The position numbers and the translations under genes are program-made. A stretch of DNA of 64,000 nucleotides from JAUIAS01 sp030425395 (lineage in GTDB: Bacteria > Pseudomonadota > Alphaproteobacteria > Rhodobacterales > Rhodobacteraceae), in assembly GCA_043553855.1 (NCBI GenBank), contig CP121336.1, positions 806,001-870,000 on the forward strand, in the 5' to 3' direction. The notes beneath the pieces are model-generated. The model saw only the letters and a program-made list of their open reading frames with translations, did no database searches and was not told the origin of the DNA. Positions 1 to 8,264 of the stretch are shown one piece after another (the first letter of the stretch is position 1; the number at the start of each line of letters is the position of its first letter).

Positions 1-934
1 CCTCTGCGGCATAGATCTGCACGCCCTCTCGCATCGGCGCGCGGCCTTCCGGGCGCAGGCCGACACGCACACGTTCCGGGCCGCTCTGCATCTCATTGAG
101 AATGCGGTCCGCGCCGGGAAATCCACCTGCGCGCGCGCCGCCCGCGCGGCGCACCTTCTGGATGGCCCAACTCAGCCCCGCCTCGACCGGCGACGTGCCG
201 GTGTCGATATCGTGACCATAAAGGCAGAGGCCCGCCTCAAGCCGCAAGCTGTCGCGGGCACCAAGGCCGATGGGTTCAACCCTGTCGTCCGCCAACAGCG
301 CCTGCGCAAAGGCAACCGCCTGTCCAGCCTCGACCGAGATCTCGAACCCGTCCTCGCCGGTATATCCGGACCGCGATACCCACAGCGCGCCATAATTCGA
401 GCCGACCACCGCCACATCCATGAACCGCATCCCGGTCACCTGCGGTGCAATGACGGCCAAAGCGGCTTCGGCCTGCGGCCCCTGAAGCGCGATCAGCGCG
501 CGATCCGTGATCACCTCGATATCCACGGTATCGGGCAGATACGCCCGCATATGCGCGATATCAGCCTCAGCACAGGCCGCGTTGATCACCGCAAACATGT
601 GATCGCCCCGATTGGCAAACATCAAATCATCAAGGATACCGCCCGACGCATCGGTCAACATCCCATAGCGTTGCCGCCCTTGCTCCAGATCCATCGCATT
701 GACCGGCACCAAGGCTTCGAAAGCACGGGCCACGGTGGCATAGTCAGGCCCGCGCAGGATCACTTGCCCCATGTGGCTGACATCGAACAGGCCCGCCGCA
801 TCGCGGGTATGAAGGTGTTCCTTCATCACGCCGGCGGGGTATTGCACCGGCATTTCATAACCCGCAAAGGGCACCATCTTGGCCCCAAGTTCATGGTGCA
901 GCGCATTCAGTGGGGTGGATTTCAGATCAGTCAT
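1..934 (-). CDS. gcvT: Aminomethyltransferase, glycine cleavage T protein (3' end beyond window)
   Basis: This is the T protein of the glycine cleavage system. It transfers the methylene group from the aminomethyl-lipoyl H protein to tetrahydrofolate and releases ammonia. The frame opens at an ATG at 932-934 with MTDLKSTPLNALHHELGAK and stays open to the window edge, giving about 311 of the usual 365-375 residues; the C-terminal barrel end is missing. Family hallmarks seen are GAKMVPFAGYEMPVQY near residue 17, FDVSHMGQ near 51 and RSGYTGEDGFEI near 200. A tandem glycine riboswitch lies directly upstream, so the gene is probably induced by glycine and followed by gcvH and gcvP outside the window. 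Confidence 0.95.
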   Translation of the reverse strand, partial: MTDLKSTPLNALHHELGAKMVPFAGYEMPVQYPAGVMKEHLHTRDAAGLFDVSHMGQVILRGPDYATVARAFEALVPVNAMDLEQGRQRYGMLTDASGGILDDLMFANRGDHMFAVINAACAEADIAHMRAYLPDTVDIEVITDRALIALQGPQAEAALAVIAPQVTGMRFMDVAVVGSNYGALWVSRSGYTGEDGFEISVEAGQAVAFAQALLADDRVEPIGLGARDSLRLEAGLCLYGHDIDTGTSPVEAGLSWAIQKVRRAGGARAGGFPGADRILNEMQSGPERVRVGLRPEGRAPMREGVQIYAAE

Positions 935-1021
935 CGTCTCTCCCGTTCTCGGGCCGATGTGATCTTATGTGCAATCACCCGGCATCGTTTCCCGCGCACA
1001 CCATCTTGGCGCGCGGTTCGA

Positions 1022-1180
1022 TGCCCCTTCTGTCCTTTTGCCTGAGATCGTTATCCCTTCGGCGCCCCGACTTGCGGGGTCTCTCCAGAAATTCTATGCA
1101 GCACGCACGGTCCCTTGAGCCTGAGAGTTTCCGGGGCGGTTGCTCCTTCGGCACTGGAATTTCCAGTTCTCCCGCTTGCG
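1022..1180 (-). promoter_or_regulatory. Tandem glycine riboswitch upstream of gcvT
   Basis: Read on the minus strand, two successive aptamer-like blocks precede gcvT. Each has a purine-rich GGAGA start, a GCCGAAGG core segment and a CTCAGGC 3' element. The distal block spans about 1105-1180 (CGGGAGA, TGCCGAAGGAGCAA, CTCTCAGGCTCAAGG). The proximal one spans about 1022-1088 (CTGGAGAG, CGCCGAAGGGATAA, TCTCAGGCAAAAGGAC). They are joined by a linker of about 16 nt. This matches the paired glycine aptamers known upstream of gcv operons, which usually activate expression when glycine is bound. The proximal block ends about 90 nt before the gcvT start. Confidence 0.92.
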
Positions 1181-1187
1181 CTTGTTT

Positions 1188-1396
1188 CCGGTTTTAACGC
1201 GGCAGATGCGGCGCGACAAGTGTCATCTTTCTAACACCAGCGCACCACGGAAAAGCCGGGCGATATCTGCCTCGGGCCGTTTCCTGCGGAACAGCACGTC
1301 TGCACGGATCATCCCTGTCGCCCAAACAAGCGCAGGACGCGACGTTCAAACCCCTTCCTTCAACCCATCAGCCCCGACGGGCGCGCAGGCCGTGTG
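1188..1396. other. Intergenic segment, no supported gene
   Basis: This stretch lies between the riboswitch and the end of the ridA-like gene. It should hold the gcvT promoter on the minus strand, but no convincing -35/-10 pair was found. The only frame with codons of the right character is a 29-codon minus-strand frame without a ribosome binding site, which is not called. Confidence 0.5.
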
Positions 1397-1813
1397 CTAT
1401 GGCCCCTCGCCACCCGGAACCGGGACATGGGCCGTCGCCTCGATCTCGAGCAGGGCCTCATCCTCGACCAGCGCCGAAACCACAACCATCGTCATCGCCG
1501 GAAAGTGGCGACCCAGAACCTTGCGATACACAGCGCCCACCTCGCCTTGTCGGGCAAGGTATTCGGCCTTGTCGGTCACGTACCATGTCAAACGCACGAT
1601 ATCCTCGGCCTGGCCCCCGGCCGTGATGACAACGTCAAGGATATTGCGCAGCGCCTGTTCCATTTGACCGATGAAATCGTGGCTCTCAAAGCGCTGCCCG
1701 GCAGTCCACCCGATTTGCCCCCCAACATAGAGGACGCCATCGGGCGTCAGAACACCATTTGCATATCCCTTGGCAGGGGCCCAGCCCTTGGGTTGGATAA
1801 TGATGTTGGTCAT
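1397..1813 (-). CDS. RidA/YjgF/YER057c family protein, likely enamine/imine deaminase of the CoA pathway operon
   Basis: RidA-family trimers hydrolyse reactive 2-enamines and 2-imines to ketones plus ammonia. The 138-residue product has the family length and features: GWAPAKGYANGV at the N terminus, VLYVGGQIGW, a mid-protein QALRNILDVV helix, and a C-terminal LVEDEALLEIEATA strand. The start at 1811-1813 (MTNIIIQPKG) is chosen because GGAGG lies 10 nt upstream; an in-frame extension to 1888 would overlap the preceding gene and has no better site. It is the last gene of the operon beginning at 13790, 71 bp after the LivF-type gene. That position suggests a pathway role, removing the amino group from an amino-cyclohexene CoA intermediate, rather than general housekeeping. 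The exact substrate is inferred. Confidence 0.85.
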   Translation of the reverse strand: MTNIIIQPKGWAPAKGYANGVLTPDGVLYVGGQIGWTAGQRFESHDFIGQMEQALRNILDVVITAGGQAEDIVRLTWYVTDKAEYLARQGEVGAVYRKVLGRHFPAMTMVVVSALVEDEALLEIEATAHVPVPGGEGP

Positions 1814-1884
1814 GGGATCAAATCCTCCGGCAAAGTGTCGTGACGCTAGGGGCTGGAAATGTGGGTCGGAAAAGAAACACAGGA

Positions 1885-2574
1885 TCACACCCCAAGATAG
1901 CGTTCGGTAATGTCATGATGCAGGTCGGAAAACCCGCCGCTCCAAACGCTGCGCCCGCGCTCTATGATCACGGCCCGGTCCGCCACGCCGCGCAATTCGC
2001 GAATCGATTTATCGACCACGATGATTGCCAGCCCGGTATCAGCCTTGAGCCGCGCGATGGCCGCCCAGATTTCGTGACGGACAACAGGAGCCAACCCCTC
2101 TGTCGCCTCATCCAGAATCAGCAGGCTGGGATTGGTCATTAATGCGCGCCCAATGGCCAACATCTGTTGTTCGCCACCCGACAGCGAAACAGCCATCTGG
2201 TCAGCCCGTTCGGCCAGACGCGGGAACAGGTCAGTGACCCGATCCATTGTCCATTCTCCGGGGCGCGCGGCGGCGATCAGGTTTTCGCGCACATCAAGGT
2301 TGGGAAAGCACCGCCGTCCTTCGGGAACAAGTCCGATGCCCGCCTGTGCCGCCCGGTGCGACGGCACGCGCGCCATGTCCTTGCCCGCGAAGCGAATGGC
2401 ACCACTGCTTTCGGTCAGCATTCGGCAGATCACCTTGATCGTGGTGGTCTTGCCCATACCATTGCGCCCCATAAGGGCGACAACTTCGCCTTCTGCAACC
2501 GACAGGTTGATATCGAACAGCGCCTGCGACGGGCCGTAATGCGCGGCGATCGAGGACAGTTCAAGCAAGCTCAT
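1885..2574 (-). CDS. Branched-chain-type ABC transporter ATP-binding protein (LivF type)
   Basis: This is the second ATPase of a HAAT (LivFGHMK) importer. The 229 residues contain Walker A GRNGMGKTT at about 36-44, the signature LSGGEQQM near 131 and Walker B LLILDEATEGLAP near 152. The compact size and the EATEGLAP form after Walker B are typical of LivF rather than LivG. The start ATG overlaps the stop of the LivG-type gene by four bases (2571-2574), implying translational coupling. Genomic context points to an aromatic acid such as 2-aminobenzoate as substrate; the sequence does not define it. Confidence 0.92.
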   Translation of the reverse strand: MSLLELSSIAAHYGPSQALFDINLSVAEGEVVALMGRNGMGKTTTIKVICRMLTESSGAIRFAGKDMARVPSHRAAQAGIGLVPEGRRCFPNLDVRENLIAAARPGEWTMDRVTDLFPRLAERADQMAVSLSGGEQQMLAIGRALMTNPSLLILDEATEGLAPVVRHEIWAAIARLKADTGLAIIVVDKSIRELRGVADRAVIIERGRSVWSGGFSDLHHDITERYLGV

Positions 2575-3329
2575 GCGCCGTCCTCCTCTTCGCCCAGATA
2601 GGCGATGCGCACCTCTGGGTTGGCACGGATTTCATCAGCTGTGCCGGTGGCAATCAACGCCCCGTAGACCAGCACGCTGATCCGGTCGGCCAACGCGAAC
2701 ACCACATCCATGTCATGTTCCACCAGCAGGATCGGGGCCTCGCCACGCAATGTATCCAGAAATCCGGTCAACGCCCGCGATCCTTCGGCCCCCAGACCTG
2801 CCATCGGCTCGTCCATGACAAATGCCTTGGGTGACAGTGTCAGAGCCACCGCCACCTCAAGCTGGCGACGCTGACCATGCGACAGATCAGCGGTGCGCTT
2901 GCGGGCGTGATCGACAAGGCCCACCCGTTCCAATGCCGCCATGGCCCGATTGAGAAGCGCATGATCCTTCATCACCGGACGAAAGAAGCGCATCACACCG
3001 CCATCATGGCCCAAGGCACCCAGCATGACATTTTGCAAGACAGTATGCTCCATGGCGAGCGAGGATATCTGGAAGGTGCGCCCCAACCCCCTGCGTGCGC
3101 GCGCGACGGTATCAAGCGTGGTAACGTCCTCTCCATTGAACCAGATACTGCCTGAATCAGGGCGCATATTTCCTGCAATCTGTTTGATCAGCGTCGATTT
3201 GCCCGCCCCATTCGGCCCGATCAGCGCGTGAATTTCTCCCGCACGCAGGTTCAGTGAGACATTGTCAGACGCCTGCAGTGCACCGAAGGATTTCGAAACC
3301 CCGCGCACGTCAAGAATGGGATCAGTCAT
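2571..3329 (-). CDS. Branched-chain-type ABC transporter ATP-binding protein (LivG type)
   Basis: This is the first ATPase of the HAAT importer. The 252-residue product shows Walker A GPNGAGKST near 40, the signature LSHGQRRQLE near 150 and Walker B AFVMDEPMAGLG. The C-terminal extension ending IRANPEVRIAYLGEEE is characteristic of LivG. The start at 3327-3329 (MTDPILDVRGV) is preferred over an upstream in-frame codon because GGAGG lies 5 nt before it. It overlaps the end of the LivM-type gene by eight bases. Confidence 0.92.
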   Translation of the reverse strand: MTDPILDVRGVSKSFGALQASDNVSLNLRAGEIHALIGPNGAGKSTLIKQIAGNMRPDSGSIWFNGEDVTTLDTVARARRGLGRTFQISSLAMEHTVLQNVMLGALGHDGGVMRFFRPVMKDHALLNRAMAALERVGLVDHARKRTADLSHGQRRQLEVAVALTLSPKAFVMDEPMAGLGAEGSRALTGFLDTLRGEAPILLVEHDMDVVFALADRISVLVYGALIATGTADEIRANPEVRIAYLGEEEDGA

Positions 3330-4305
3330 GGCCGACCTCCGGCCCGGAGAAGGCACCGATCAACCCACCGCGCGCAAAGAGCACAACCGCCAGAAGCAAG
3401 GCACCAAGATAGATCATCCAAAACTCGCTCAGGCCGCCAAGGATATGTTCGAGAATGATAAACAGGCCTGCGCCAACCACCGGGCCAAACAGACGGCCCA
3501 CACCACCGAGAATGATAAAGACGATGAATTCACCCGACATATGCCAGCTGAACATGGTGGGTGAGACAAAGCGGTTCAAATCAGCCATGAGCGCCCCTGC
3601 CAAACCGGTTATCGCGCCGGAAATGGTGAAGGCCATCAGACGCAAGCGAAACGCGTCAAGGCCAACGGTGCGGACGCGCTCTTCGTTCTGGCGGGCCGCA
3701 GCCAGCGCCAGCCCGAACCGGGATCGTGCCAGCATCGCCGAAAACACCAGCACCATCGCCAGAACACCATAAACCAGACCGAAAAACTGGATCGGGTCCA
3801 GCGTATTCAGCCCCGGGAACCCATTGCGCACATAAATGCTCAGCCCGTCCTCGCCGCCATAGGCCGGCCAGGATATGGTGAAATAGTAAAACATCTGACC
3901 AAAGGCGAGGGTGATCATGATGAAATAGACACCCGTCGTGCGCAGGCTCAGCAACCCGATGGCAAAGGCGGCCAGCGCGCTCACCAGCACCGCCACCAGC
4001 CAGATGACCGGCATGGATTTCGTGCCCTCAATCAGAAACGGGCTTTCCATCAGCGGCGTATAGGTCTGCGCATGATGGGCCAGAATACCCATGGCATAGC
4101 CACCCAAGCCGAAGAACGCCGCGTGCCCCAAGCTGACCAGCCCGCCCAGCCCCAGCGCAAGGTTCAACCCCACTCCCGCCAACGCCAGGATCGCAACCCG
4201 TGTGGCCAGTGTTATGGTGAACGGCTCATCCGACACCCACGCCCAAAGCGGCACAGCCAGAAGCGCCAGCATGATGGCCAGGTTCAGATATCTTTCGCGG
4301 ATCAT
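3322..4305 (-). CDS. Branched-chain-type ABC transporter permease (LivM type)
   Basis: An inner-membrane permease of 327 residues with about eight to nine hydrophobic segments. It contains the LivM-type stretch LALGLGGLVSLGHAAFFGLG near residue 48 and the EAA-like RQNEERVRTVGLDAFRLR near 205, which docks to the ATPases. The upstream LivH-type stop is one base away (TGA-G-ATG) and GGGAGAG precedes the start. It forms the transmembrane channel together with the neighbouring LivH-type protein. Confidence 0.92.
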   Translation of the reverse strand: MIRERYLNLAIMLALLAVPLWAWVSDEPFTITLATRVAILALAGVGLNLALGLGGLVSLGHAAFFGLGGYAMGILAHHAQTYTPLMESPFLIEGTKSMPVIWLVAVLVSALAAFAIGLLSLRTTGVYFIMITLAFGQMFYYFTISWPAYGGEDGLSIYVRNGFPGLNTLDPIQFFGLVYGVLAMVLVFSAMLARSRFGLALAAARQNEERVRTVGLDAFRLRLMAFTISGAITGLAGALMADLNRFVSPTMFSWHMSGEFIVFIILGGVGRLFGPVVGAGLFIILEHILGGLSEFWMIYLGALLLAVVLFARGGLIGAFSGPEVGHD

Positions 4306-4306
4306 C

Positions 4307-5224
4307 TCAGGCTCTCCCGTAGAGGCCGGTGGGCCGGAACAGCAATACCGCAGCCATCAGAATATAAATCAGCATCGACGCCAGCGCCGATCCGACCGAG
4401 GTCGCTGCTGATGGGTCCATCACAAACCCGAACAGGACCGGCAACAGGAACCGGCCCAGCGTATCGGTCAGCCCGACAAGGATGGCCCCAACAAAGGCAC
4501 CCCGAATGGATCCGATGCCGCCGATGACGATCACCACAAATGCAAGGATCAGGACCGGTTCGCCCATCCCCACCTGCACCGACTGGATTGCGCCAACCAG
4601 CGCGCCGGAAAATCCCGCCAGCGCAGCGCCCAGCGCAAACACCAGCGTGTAAAGCCGCGATATATCCACACCCAGTGCAGCAATCATTTCCCTGTCGCTT
4701 TCGCCTGCACGGATACGGATTCCGATACGCGTCCTTGCAATCAGCCAGAACAGCCCCGCCGCCACAGCCAACCCGATCACAATGATGGCAAGCCGGTAAA
4801 GCGGATATTCGATGCCACCCGGCAGGGTTACGGCACCCGACAGGGCCGCGGGAACGTCCAGAAACAGCGGAAACGATCCGAACAGCCACCGCGTGCCTTC
4901 CGAAAAGATCAGGATAAGCGCAAATGTGGCAAGCACCTGATCCAGATGGTCACGGGTATATAGTCGCCGGATCACGGTAATTTCGACAATGGCCCCGGCC
5001 ATCGCCGCAGCAGCGAGCGCTGCCACCAGACCCAACGCAAAGCTGCCCGTCGCGCCTGCAACACCCGCAGCCGCAAACGCCCCCACCATATAGAGCGACC
5101 CATGTGCCAGGTTGATAATCCCCATCACGCCAAAGATAAGGGTCAGCCCAGCCGCCATAAGGAACAGCATCAAACCGAACTGAAGCCCGTTCAGCACTTG
5201 TTCGATGAGCAGAAGAATACTCAT
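4307..5224 (-). CDS. Branched-chain-type ABC transporter permease (LivH type)
   Basis: Second permease of the importer, 305 residues. It carries LivH hallmarks: GLQFGLMLFLMAAGLTLIFG near the N terminus, GIINLAHGSLYMVGA, and the cytoplasmic loop ESDREMIAALGVDISRLY. Start 5222-5224 (MSILLLIEQVLN) follows GAGGAAGG; an upstream in-frame ATG at 5299 would add a hydrophilic extension foreign to the family. It lies 138 bp after the binding-protein gene. Confidence 0.92.
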   Translation of the reverse strand: MSILLLIEQVLNGLQFGLMLFLMAAGLTLIFGVMGIINLAHGSLYMVGAFAAAGVAGATGSFALGLVAALAAAAMAGAIVEITVIRRLYTRDHLDQVLATFALILIFSEGTRWLFGSFPLFLDVPAALSGAVTLPGGIEYPLYRLAIIVIGLAVAAGLFWLIARTRIGIRIRAGESDREMIAALGVDISRLYTLVFALGAALAGFSGALVGAIQSVQVGMGEPVLILAFVVIVIGGIGSIRGAFVGAILVGLTDTLGRFLLPVLFGFVMDPSAATSVGSALASMLIYILMAAVLLFRPTGLYGRA

Positions 5225-5362
5225 TTCGTCCTTCCTCGTCCCGGATACCGGACAGATGCGTTTCCTGTCCCGGCTGTCGCAATGCGCGTGACGGGCCAAG
5301 ACATTCGGCTGCGGGGGATGGTCATTAAAGGCGGGCCGGATCGCTCCGGCCCGCAGATGGCC

Positions 5363-6499
5363 TTACATCTTGCAATCGCCGACATAAGCGTCGGTATGGT
5401 CGGTTGCGGCCGTGCCGATCACGCGGTTGGTGACAATATCGCCTTCCTTGACAACTTCACGCATGTAGATGTTCTGGATCGGGTGGTTGTTGGCCCCGAA
5501 CTTGAACGCCCCGCGCACCGATTGGAAATCGGCTTCTTTCAATGCCGCGCGGAACGCATCCGCGTCCCCGACATCGGCCTTGGATGCGGCAGAGGCAACA
5601 AGCAGCCCCGTATCAAAGCCCTGTGCCGCATAAAGCGACGGCAGGCGGCCATATTCGGCCTGGAAGGAAGCAACGAATTCGGCATTGCCCGGAACATCCA
5701 GATCCTTGGACCAGTGCGCGGTGTTCTTCACGCCCAGCGCGGCTTCGCCGATGGCACCAAGAATACCCTGATCAAAGGAAAATGCAGGGCCCATCACAGC
5801 CTTGTCAGCACCCGACCCAGCGTATTGCTTCATGAACGAAATGCCCATTCCGCCGGGTAGGAAGTAATAGACCAGATCGGCATCGCTGGCTCGCATCTGG
5901 GCGATCTCGGCGGCATAATCCTGCTGCCCCAGCTTGGTATAGACCTCTTCGGTGACCTCACCCTTGAAGAACCGTTTGAAGCCCGCGATCATGTCTTTGC
6001 CCGCAGGATAGTTGGGAGCCATCAGGAACACTTTGCCGATGCCGTTTTCGGAAGCCCACGCGCCCGCGGCCTCGTTGAACGCATCATTCTGCCAGCTGAC
6101 GTTAAAGTAATTTTCGTGGCAGCCCCGACCGGCCAGCGCCGAAGGCCCGGCATTTGGCGACAGATAGAATTTGCCTTGCGCCGTTGCGGCAGGCACCACC
6201 GCCATCGCCAGGTTCGACCAGATGATCCCGGTCATCACATCGACCTTTTCGGATTGGATCAGCTTGTCGGCCAGTTGCACCGCGATCTCAGGCTTGCGCT
6301 GGTCATCCTCAACGACAACTTCGATATCATCGCGGCCCGATTGCTTGACCGCCAGCAGAAAGCCATCGCGGACGTCGATGCCCAGCCCGGCCCCGCCACC
6401 CGACAGCGTTGTAATCATGCCGACCTTGACGCCTTCGGCTTGCGCCGCGACACCCAGCGCGGCAACCGAAGCCGCCGCAAGCAGTGTTCTGAATTTCAT
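5363..6499 (-). CDS. Periplasmic substrate-binding protein of the HAAT importer (LivK-like)
   Basis: A 378-residue type 1 periplasmic-binding-fold protein with a clear Sec signal peptide (MKFRTLLAAASVAALGVAAQA, cleavage about after residue 21). The mature protein starts EGVKVGMITTLSGGGAGLG, typical of branched-chain/aromatic-compound binders. A Shine-Dalgarno AAAAGGGAG precedes the ATG. Two cysteines (in GRGCHENYF and the C-terminal GDCKM) may form a disulfide. It follows the CoA ligase gene by 129 bp. By context the ligand is probably an aromatic acid, not a branched-chain amino acid. Confidence 0.9.
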   Translation of the reverse strand: MKFRTLLAAASVAALGVAAQAEGVKVGMITTLSGGGAGLGIDVRDGFLLAVKQSGRDDIEVVVEDDQRKPEIAVQLADKLIQSEKVDVMTGIIWSNLAMAVVPAATAQGKFYLSPNAGPSALAGRGCHENYFNVSWQNDAFNEAAGAWASENGIGKVFLMAPNYPAGKDMIAGFKRFFKGEVTEEVYTKLGQQDYAAEIAQMRASDADLVYYFLPGGMGISFMKQYAGSGADKAVMGPAFSFDQGILGAIGEAALGVKNTAHWSKDLDVPGNAEFVASFQAEYGRLPSLYAAQGFDTGLLVASAASKADVGDADAFRAALKEADFQSVRGAFKFGANNHPIQNIYMREVVKEGDIVTNRVIGTAATDHTDAYVGDCKM

Positions 6500-6628
6500 C
6501 TCGTGTCTCCCTTTTGGACATTTCGTCTCTGAATTGGCCGGTTTATTCCGACCTTTGGTTTTGTTTCGCCCCGATGGCCGGGCCGTTATGCCACGATCTT
6601 TGCCGCCTTGCGCACCAAGAGCAAGCCC

Positions 6629-8248
6629 TTAGCCACCCTGCCTGAGACGGAAACGCTGAATCTTACCCGTCGGGGTCTTGGGCAGGCTGTCGCAAAACAC
6701 AACCGAACGCGGATACTTGTAAGGGGCGATCGACGCCTTGACGTGATCTTGCAACCTGACGGTCATCTCGTCCGACGCATCATGCCCGGGTGCCAGAACA
6801 ACATGCGCCTGAACAATGCTGCCACGGTCCCTGTCGGGCACACCAATCACCGCGCAATCGGCCACCGCCTCATGCGCCAGAAGCGCGGCCTCGACCTCGG
6901 GGCCGGCGATATTATAGCCCGATGAGTTGATCATATCATCGTTGCGCGCCGCAAAATGGAAATACCCTTCGTCATCCATGACAAAGGTATCTCCGGTGAT
7001 GTTCCAGCCGTCCTGAACATAGACCCCCTGACGATCATCAGCCAGATAGCGGCACCCTGTCGGCCCACGCACCGCCAGCCTCCCCGGCGTACCGGGGCGC
7101 AGTGGCGTGCCTTCTTCATCGACGATACGCGCCTCATAGCCGGTGACCGGTTTACCGGTGCACGCCGGGCGATGATCATCGAACCGGTTCGAGATAAATA
7201 TGTGAAGCATCTCTGTCGCGCCGATCCCGTCCAGCATCGGTTTGCCGGTCTTGGCGATCCAGTCCTCATACACCGGCGCCGGCAGGGTTTCACCCGCAGA
7301 CACCGCCGCCCGCAATGACGAAAGATCCGCGCCCGCCTCCATCGCCGCCAGCATCGCGCGATAGGCGGTCGGTGCCGTGAAACAGACCGTCGCACCGAAT
7401 TTTTCGATGATCTCGATCATATTCGGCGGCGTGGCCTGTTCGAGCAGGGTCGCCGCTGCCCCGAAACGCAAGGGAAAAATCGCGAGCCCGCCCAGCCCGA
7501 AGGTAAACGCCAGCGGCGGCGACCCTACGAACACATCATCAGGCACCACGTTCAAAACCTCGCGGGCGTATCCATCCGCAATAATCAGCAGATCGCGGTG
7601 GAAATGCATCGTGGCCTTGGGCTTGCCTGTCGTTCCCGACGTGAACCCCAAAAGCGCCACGTCATCGCGCCCCGTGTTCACCGCATCAAAGGTCACCGGC
7701 TTTTGCAGGGCCAACCGGTCCAGTTCGGCGTCATGGTTTGAAGTGCCGTCAAACCCGACCACTTTTTGCAAAAAGCCTCTATCACGCGCGCATTCGGCAA
7801 GTTCGTCCATCAGGCGCGTATCACACAGCGCCAATGACACCTCGGCGATATCCACGATCTGCGCCAGCTCCCCCGCCCGCAGCATAGGCATGGTGTTGAC
7901 AACAACGGCACCTGCCTTGGTTGCCGCCAGCCAGCACGCCACCATCGCGGGGTTATTGGCCGACCGGATCAGAACCCGGTTTCCGGGCCGCACGCCAAGC
8001 TCCTCAACCAGCACATGGGCCAACCGGTTGGTCCAATCGGAGAGTTCCTTGTAGGTCCGTCGCCGTCCATTGCCGATCAACGCGGTTCGGTCGCCAAAAC
8101 CTTTTGCGACCATGCGGTCTGTCAGTTCCACCGCCGCATTCAGATGATCGGGATAGTCGAACCCGTCCAGCCGGATTTCCGGCCACGCCTCCGGCGGCGG
8201 CAGGTTGTCGCGTGTAAACGTGTCCTCATGCGCCGTCGGTCCCAGCAT
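6629..8248 (-). CDS. Aryl-CoA ligase, 2-aminobenzoate/benzoate-CoA ligase type
   Basis: An AMP-forming acyl/aryl-CoA synthetase of 539 residues. It activates a carboxylate to the acyl-adenylate and then to the CoA thioester. The P-loop-like motif TSGTTGKPK is at 203-211, the A5 segment includes IGATEML near 343, and the A10 catalytic lysine is in PTGKIQRF (Lys529). The size and the YNIAGPEVEAALL motif resemble benzoate and 2-aminobenzoate CoA ligases. AAGGAGA precedes the ATG and the preceding gene ends 16 bp upstream. Placed beside a 2-aminobenzoyl-CoA monooxygenase-type gene, it is the likely entry enzyme of the pathway. Substrate choice is inferred. Confidence 0.85.
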   Translation of the reverse strand: MLGPTAHEDTFTRDNLPPPEAWPEIRLDGFDYPDHLNAAVELTDRMVAKGFGDRTALIGNGRRRTYKELSDWTNRLAHVLVEELGVRPGNRVLIRSANNPAMVACWLAATKAGAVVVNTMPMLRAGELAQIVDIAEVSLALCDTRLMDELAECARDRGFLQKVVGFDGTSNHDAELDRLALQKPVTFDAVNTGRDDVALLGFTSGTTGKPKATMHFHRDLLIIADGYAREVLNVVPDDVFVGSPPLAFTFGLGGLAIFPLRFGAAATLLEQATPPNMIEIIEKFGATVCFTAPTAYRAMLAAMEAGADLSSLRAAVSAGETLPAPVYEDWIAKTGKPMLDGIGATEMLHIFISNRFDDHRPACTGKPVTGYEARIVDEEGTPLRPGTPGRLAVRGPTGCRYLADDRQGVYVQDGWNITGDTFVMDDEGYFHFAARNDDMINSSGYNIAGPEVEAALLAHEAVADCAVIGVPDRDRGSIVQAHVVLAPGHDASDEMTVRLQDHVKASIAPYKYPRSVVFCDSLPKTPTGKIQRFRLRQGG

Positions 8249-8264
8249 CGTGCCGTCTCCTTGC

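Noticed and set aside
212..1045. A 277-codon plus-strand frame over gcvT and its riboswitch
   Set aside because: The minus strand encodes GcvT with conserved motifs and a canonical riboswitch, so this frame is a shadow.
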